Of a stretch of DNA of 15,035 bases, positions 14,484 through 15,035 are shown piece after piece. Within the stretch, counting starts at the first letter, position 1, and the number at the start of each line of letters is the position of its first letter. The position numbers and the translations under genes are program-made. The notes under the pieces were generated by a model that was not told the origin of the DNA, did not search any database, and worked only from the letters and a program-made list of their open reading frames with translations. The DNA lies in NCBI GenBank assembly GCA_958403395.1, contig CATXXF010000044.1:1-15035 (forward strand), given 5' to 3'. Origin of the DNA: an uncultured Collinsella sp. GTDB lineage: Bacteria; Actinomycetota; Coriobacteriia; Coriobacteriales; Coriobacteriaceae.

Positions 14484-14559
14484 GGGCGATTGGCGCAACG
14501 GTTAGCGCAGGTGCTTTACACGCACAAGGTTGGGGGTTCGAATCCCTCATCGCCCACCA
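14484..14559 (+). tRNA. tRNA-Val, anticodon UAC
   Basis: A 76-base tRNA with encoded CCA (14557-14559). The acceptor GGGCGAT (14484-14490) pairs with ATCGCCC (14549-14555). The D-arm is GCGC/GCGC. The anticodon loop TTTACAC gives TAC, which reads GUA and probably other valine codons. The T-arm is GGGGG-TTCGAAT-CCCTC with one G-T pair. The first anticodon-stem pair (27-43) is a G-A mismatch and the other four pair. It is followed by its own terminator, and its last 18 bases recur at 14731-14748. Confidence 0.95.
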
Positions 14560-14601
14560 CTTGATTGAAAAGGCTCCCAGCGATGGGGGCCTTTCCTTTT
14601 T
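14542..14601 (+). repeat. 60-base direct repeat, copy 1 (tRNA-Val 3' end plus terminator)
   Basis: Sixty bases, from the T-loop of tRNA-Val through its CCA end and terminator T-run, recur without a mismatch at 14731-14790, offset by 189 bases. Similarity continues imperfectly past the repeat: GGGCCCA, then GGGATTCGAACCCGCCAG, follow in both copies. Confidence 0.95.
14569..14601 (+). terminator. Intrinsic terminator of tRNA-Val
   Basis: AAAGGCTCCCA (14569-14579) pairs with TGGGGGCCTTT (14584-14594) with one T-G pair, closed by a GCGA tetraloop and followed by CCTTTTT. It begins ten bases after the tRNA CCA end. Confidence 0.9.
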
Positions 14602-14646
14602 GGGCCCAGTGCAGAGGGATTCGAACCCGCCAGGGTGCGGAGCTGA

Positions 14647-14666
14647 GAAAACGCGCAAGCGTTTTC
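14647..14666. repeat. 8-bp hairpin with GCAA tetraloop
   Basis: GAAAACGC (14647-14654) pairs perfectly with GCGTTTTC (14659-14666) around GCAA, a stable GNRA-type loop if transcribed on the plus strand. It lies between the two repeat copies. There is no full T-run after it. Function unknown. Confidence 0.6.
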
Positions 14667-14730
14667 CAGCGCAGCACGCGAGGAGCGGAGCGACGAAGCG
14701 GGGCGCGGGCGGCGCCAGCCGCACGCGGAC

Positions 14731-14748
14731 ATCCCTCATCGCCCACCA
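14731..14748 (+). pseudogene. tRNA-Val 3' fragment
   Basis: ATCCCTCATCGCCCACCA is identical to the last 18 bases of the tRNA-Val gene at 14542-14559, but the bases before it (GCACGCGGAC) do not continue the tRNA. It is a duplicated 3' end without the rest of the molecule. Confidence 0.9.
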
Positions 14749-14757
14749 CTTGATTGA

Positions 14758-14790
14758 AAAGGCTCCCAGCGATGGGGGCCTTTCCTTTTT
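14758..14790 (+). terminator. Second copy of the tRNA-Val terminator
   Basis: The same stem, GCGA loop and CCTTTTT as at 14569-14601. It could act as a backup terminator for transcription that escapes the first copy. Confidence 0.75.
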
Positions 14791-15007
14791 CGGGCCCATT
14801 TCATGGGATTCGAACCCGCCAGCACGTCTGTCACAAAGGCCGTGGCCAAAAAATGACAAAAATGAGTACTGCTACCGTGGTTACAACATATAAAAAGATA
14901 GTATTTGCTTAAGTTCCGCAACATATGTCCATTATAAGGACTAGCAGTTGGACCATAATCGTGCATTCATCGCCATTTCGACGGTAGCGCACAGAGATGT
15001 GGTGTAA

Positions 15008-15029
15008 GAGGCGGGGCATGCCCCGCCTC
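15008..15029. repeat. 22-base perfect palindrome near the window end
   Basis: GAGGCGGGGCA (15008-15018) is followed directly by its reverse complement (15019-15029). As RNA it would form a 9-bp GC-rich stem with a CATG loop. It may be the terminator of a gene beyond the window, but no T-run is visible on either side within the window. Confidence 0.6.
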
Positions 15030-15035
15030 CGCCCT

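Larger units (their letters stand above)
14731..14790 (+). repeat. 60-base direct repeat, copy 2
   Basis: Identical over 60 bases to 14542-14601. It carries the tRNA 3' fragment and an intact second terminator (14758-14790). It then differs by an inserted C before the shared GGGCCCA. Confidence 0.95.
14560..15035. other. Gene-free tail after tRNA-Val
   Basis: These 476 bases hold no gene I can support. In order they contain the tRNA-Val terminator, an antisense T-arm-like 13-mer, a GAAAACGC/GCGTTTTC hairpin with a GCAA loop (14647-14666), a GC-rich purine-heavy stretch (14669-14730), the second copy of the 60-base repeat, a second antisense T-arm-like 13-mer, an AT-rich stretch (about 14845-14990) with a lone TATAAT on the minus strand (14936-14931), and a 22-base perfect palindrome at 15008-15029. 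Open frames here read antisense through the tRNA and repeats and are artefacts. Confidence 0.7.

Noticed and set aside
14931..14936. Perfect TATAAT on the minus strand in the right-hand tail
   Set aside because: There is no matching -35 and no minus-strand gene downstream for it to serve.
14473..14966. Minus-strand open frames with peptides such as WWAMRDSNPQP
   Set aside because: They are antisense translations of tRNA-Val and the 60-base repeat, a familiar false gene call near tRNAs.

Overview
The window is an ordinary-looking bacterial chromosome segment of fairly high GC with strong C/G preference at third codon positions. The gene content (veg next to ispE, greA next to lysS, a murI-rph-rdgB cluster, a streptococcal/lysine-type MurE, no phage or plasmid genes) suggests a high-GC Gram-positive gut anaerobe. 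Collinsella or another member of the Coriobacteriia is my best guess, made from memory of the families and not from any search.

Positions 1-10033 are one long minus-strand run, read right to left. murE (lysine type), an unassigned HAD phosphatase, murI and rph follow one another with gaps of 31-55 bases and end at a strong terminator overlapping the rph stop. rdgB and dtd form a second unit (3-base gap) closed by a perfect 12-bp hairpin. veg and ispE (2-base gap) lead into tRNA-Pro(CGG) and its terminator. tatA has its own well-formed promoter and terminator. greA and lysS close the run, with a terminator-like hairpin just before lysS and a second copy of the 12-bp hairpin after it.

Positions 10034-10317 are a divergent promoter region. 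To its right the plus strand carries an ABC transporter gene in which a lipoprotein substrate-binding domain, a beta-rich extra domain and the permease are one polypeptide. A terminator follows, then asnB (glutamine-dependent asparagine synthetase), tRNA-Val(UAC) and a gene-free tail containing a 60-base direct repeat made of the tRNA-Val 3' end plus its terminator.

Functionally, the genes serve peptidoglycan precursors (murI supplies D-Glu, murE adds the third residue), isoprenoid precursors (ispE), translation quality and supply (lysS, dtd, two tRNAs, rph for tRNA 3' ends), nucleotide sanitation (rdgB), transcription fidelity (greA), protein export (tatA) and amino-acid uptake and synthesis. 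I found no CRISPR array, transposase, phage gene or obvious defence system. The points most worth a second look are the LysRS fused to a MetRS-type tRNA-binding domain, the two near-identical 3' hairpins, a possible attenuator before lysS, the dyad inside the tatA promoter, the three-part transporter lacking an ATPase gene nearby, and the tRNA-Val duplication.
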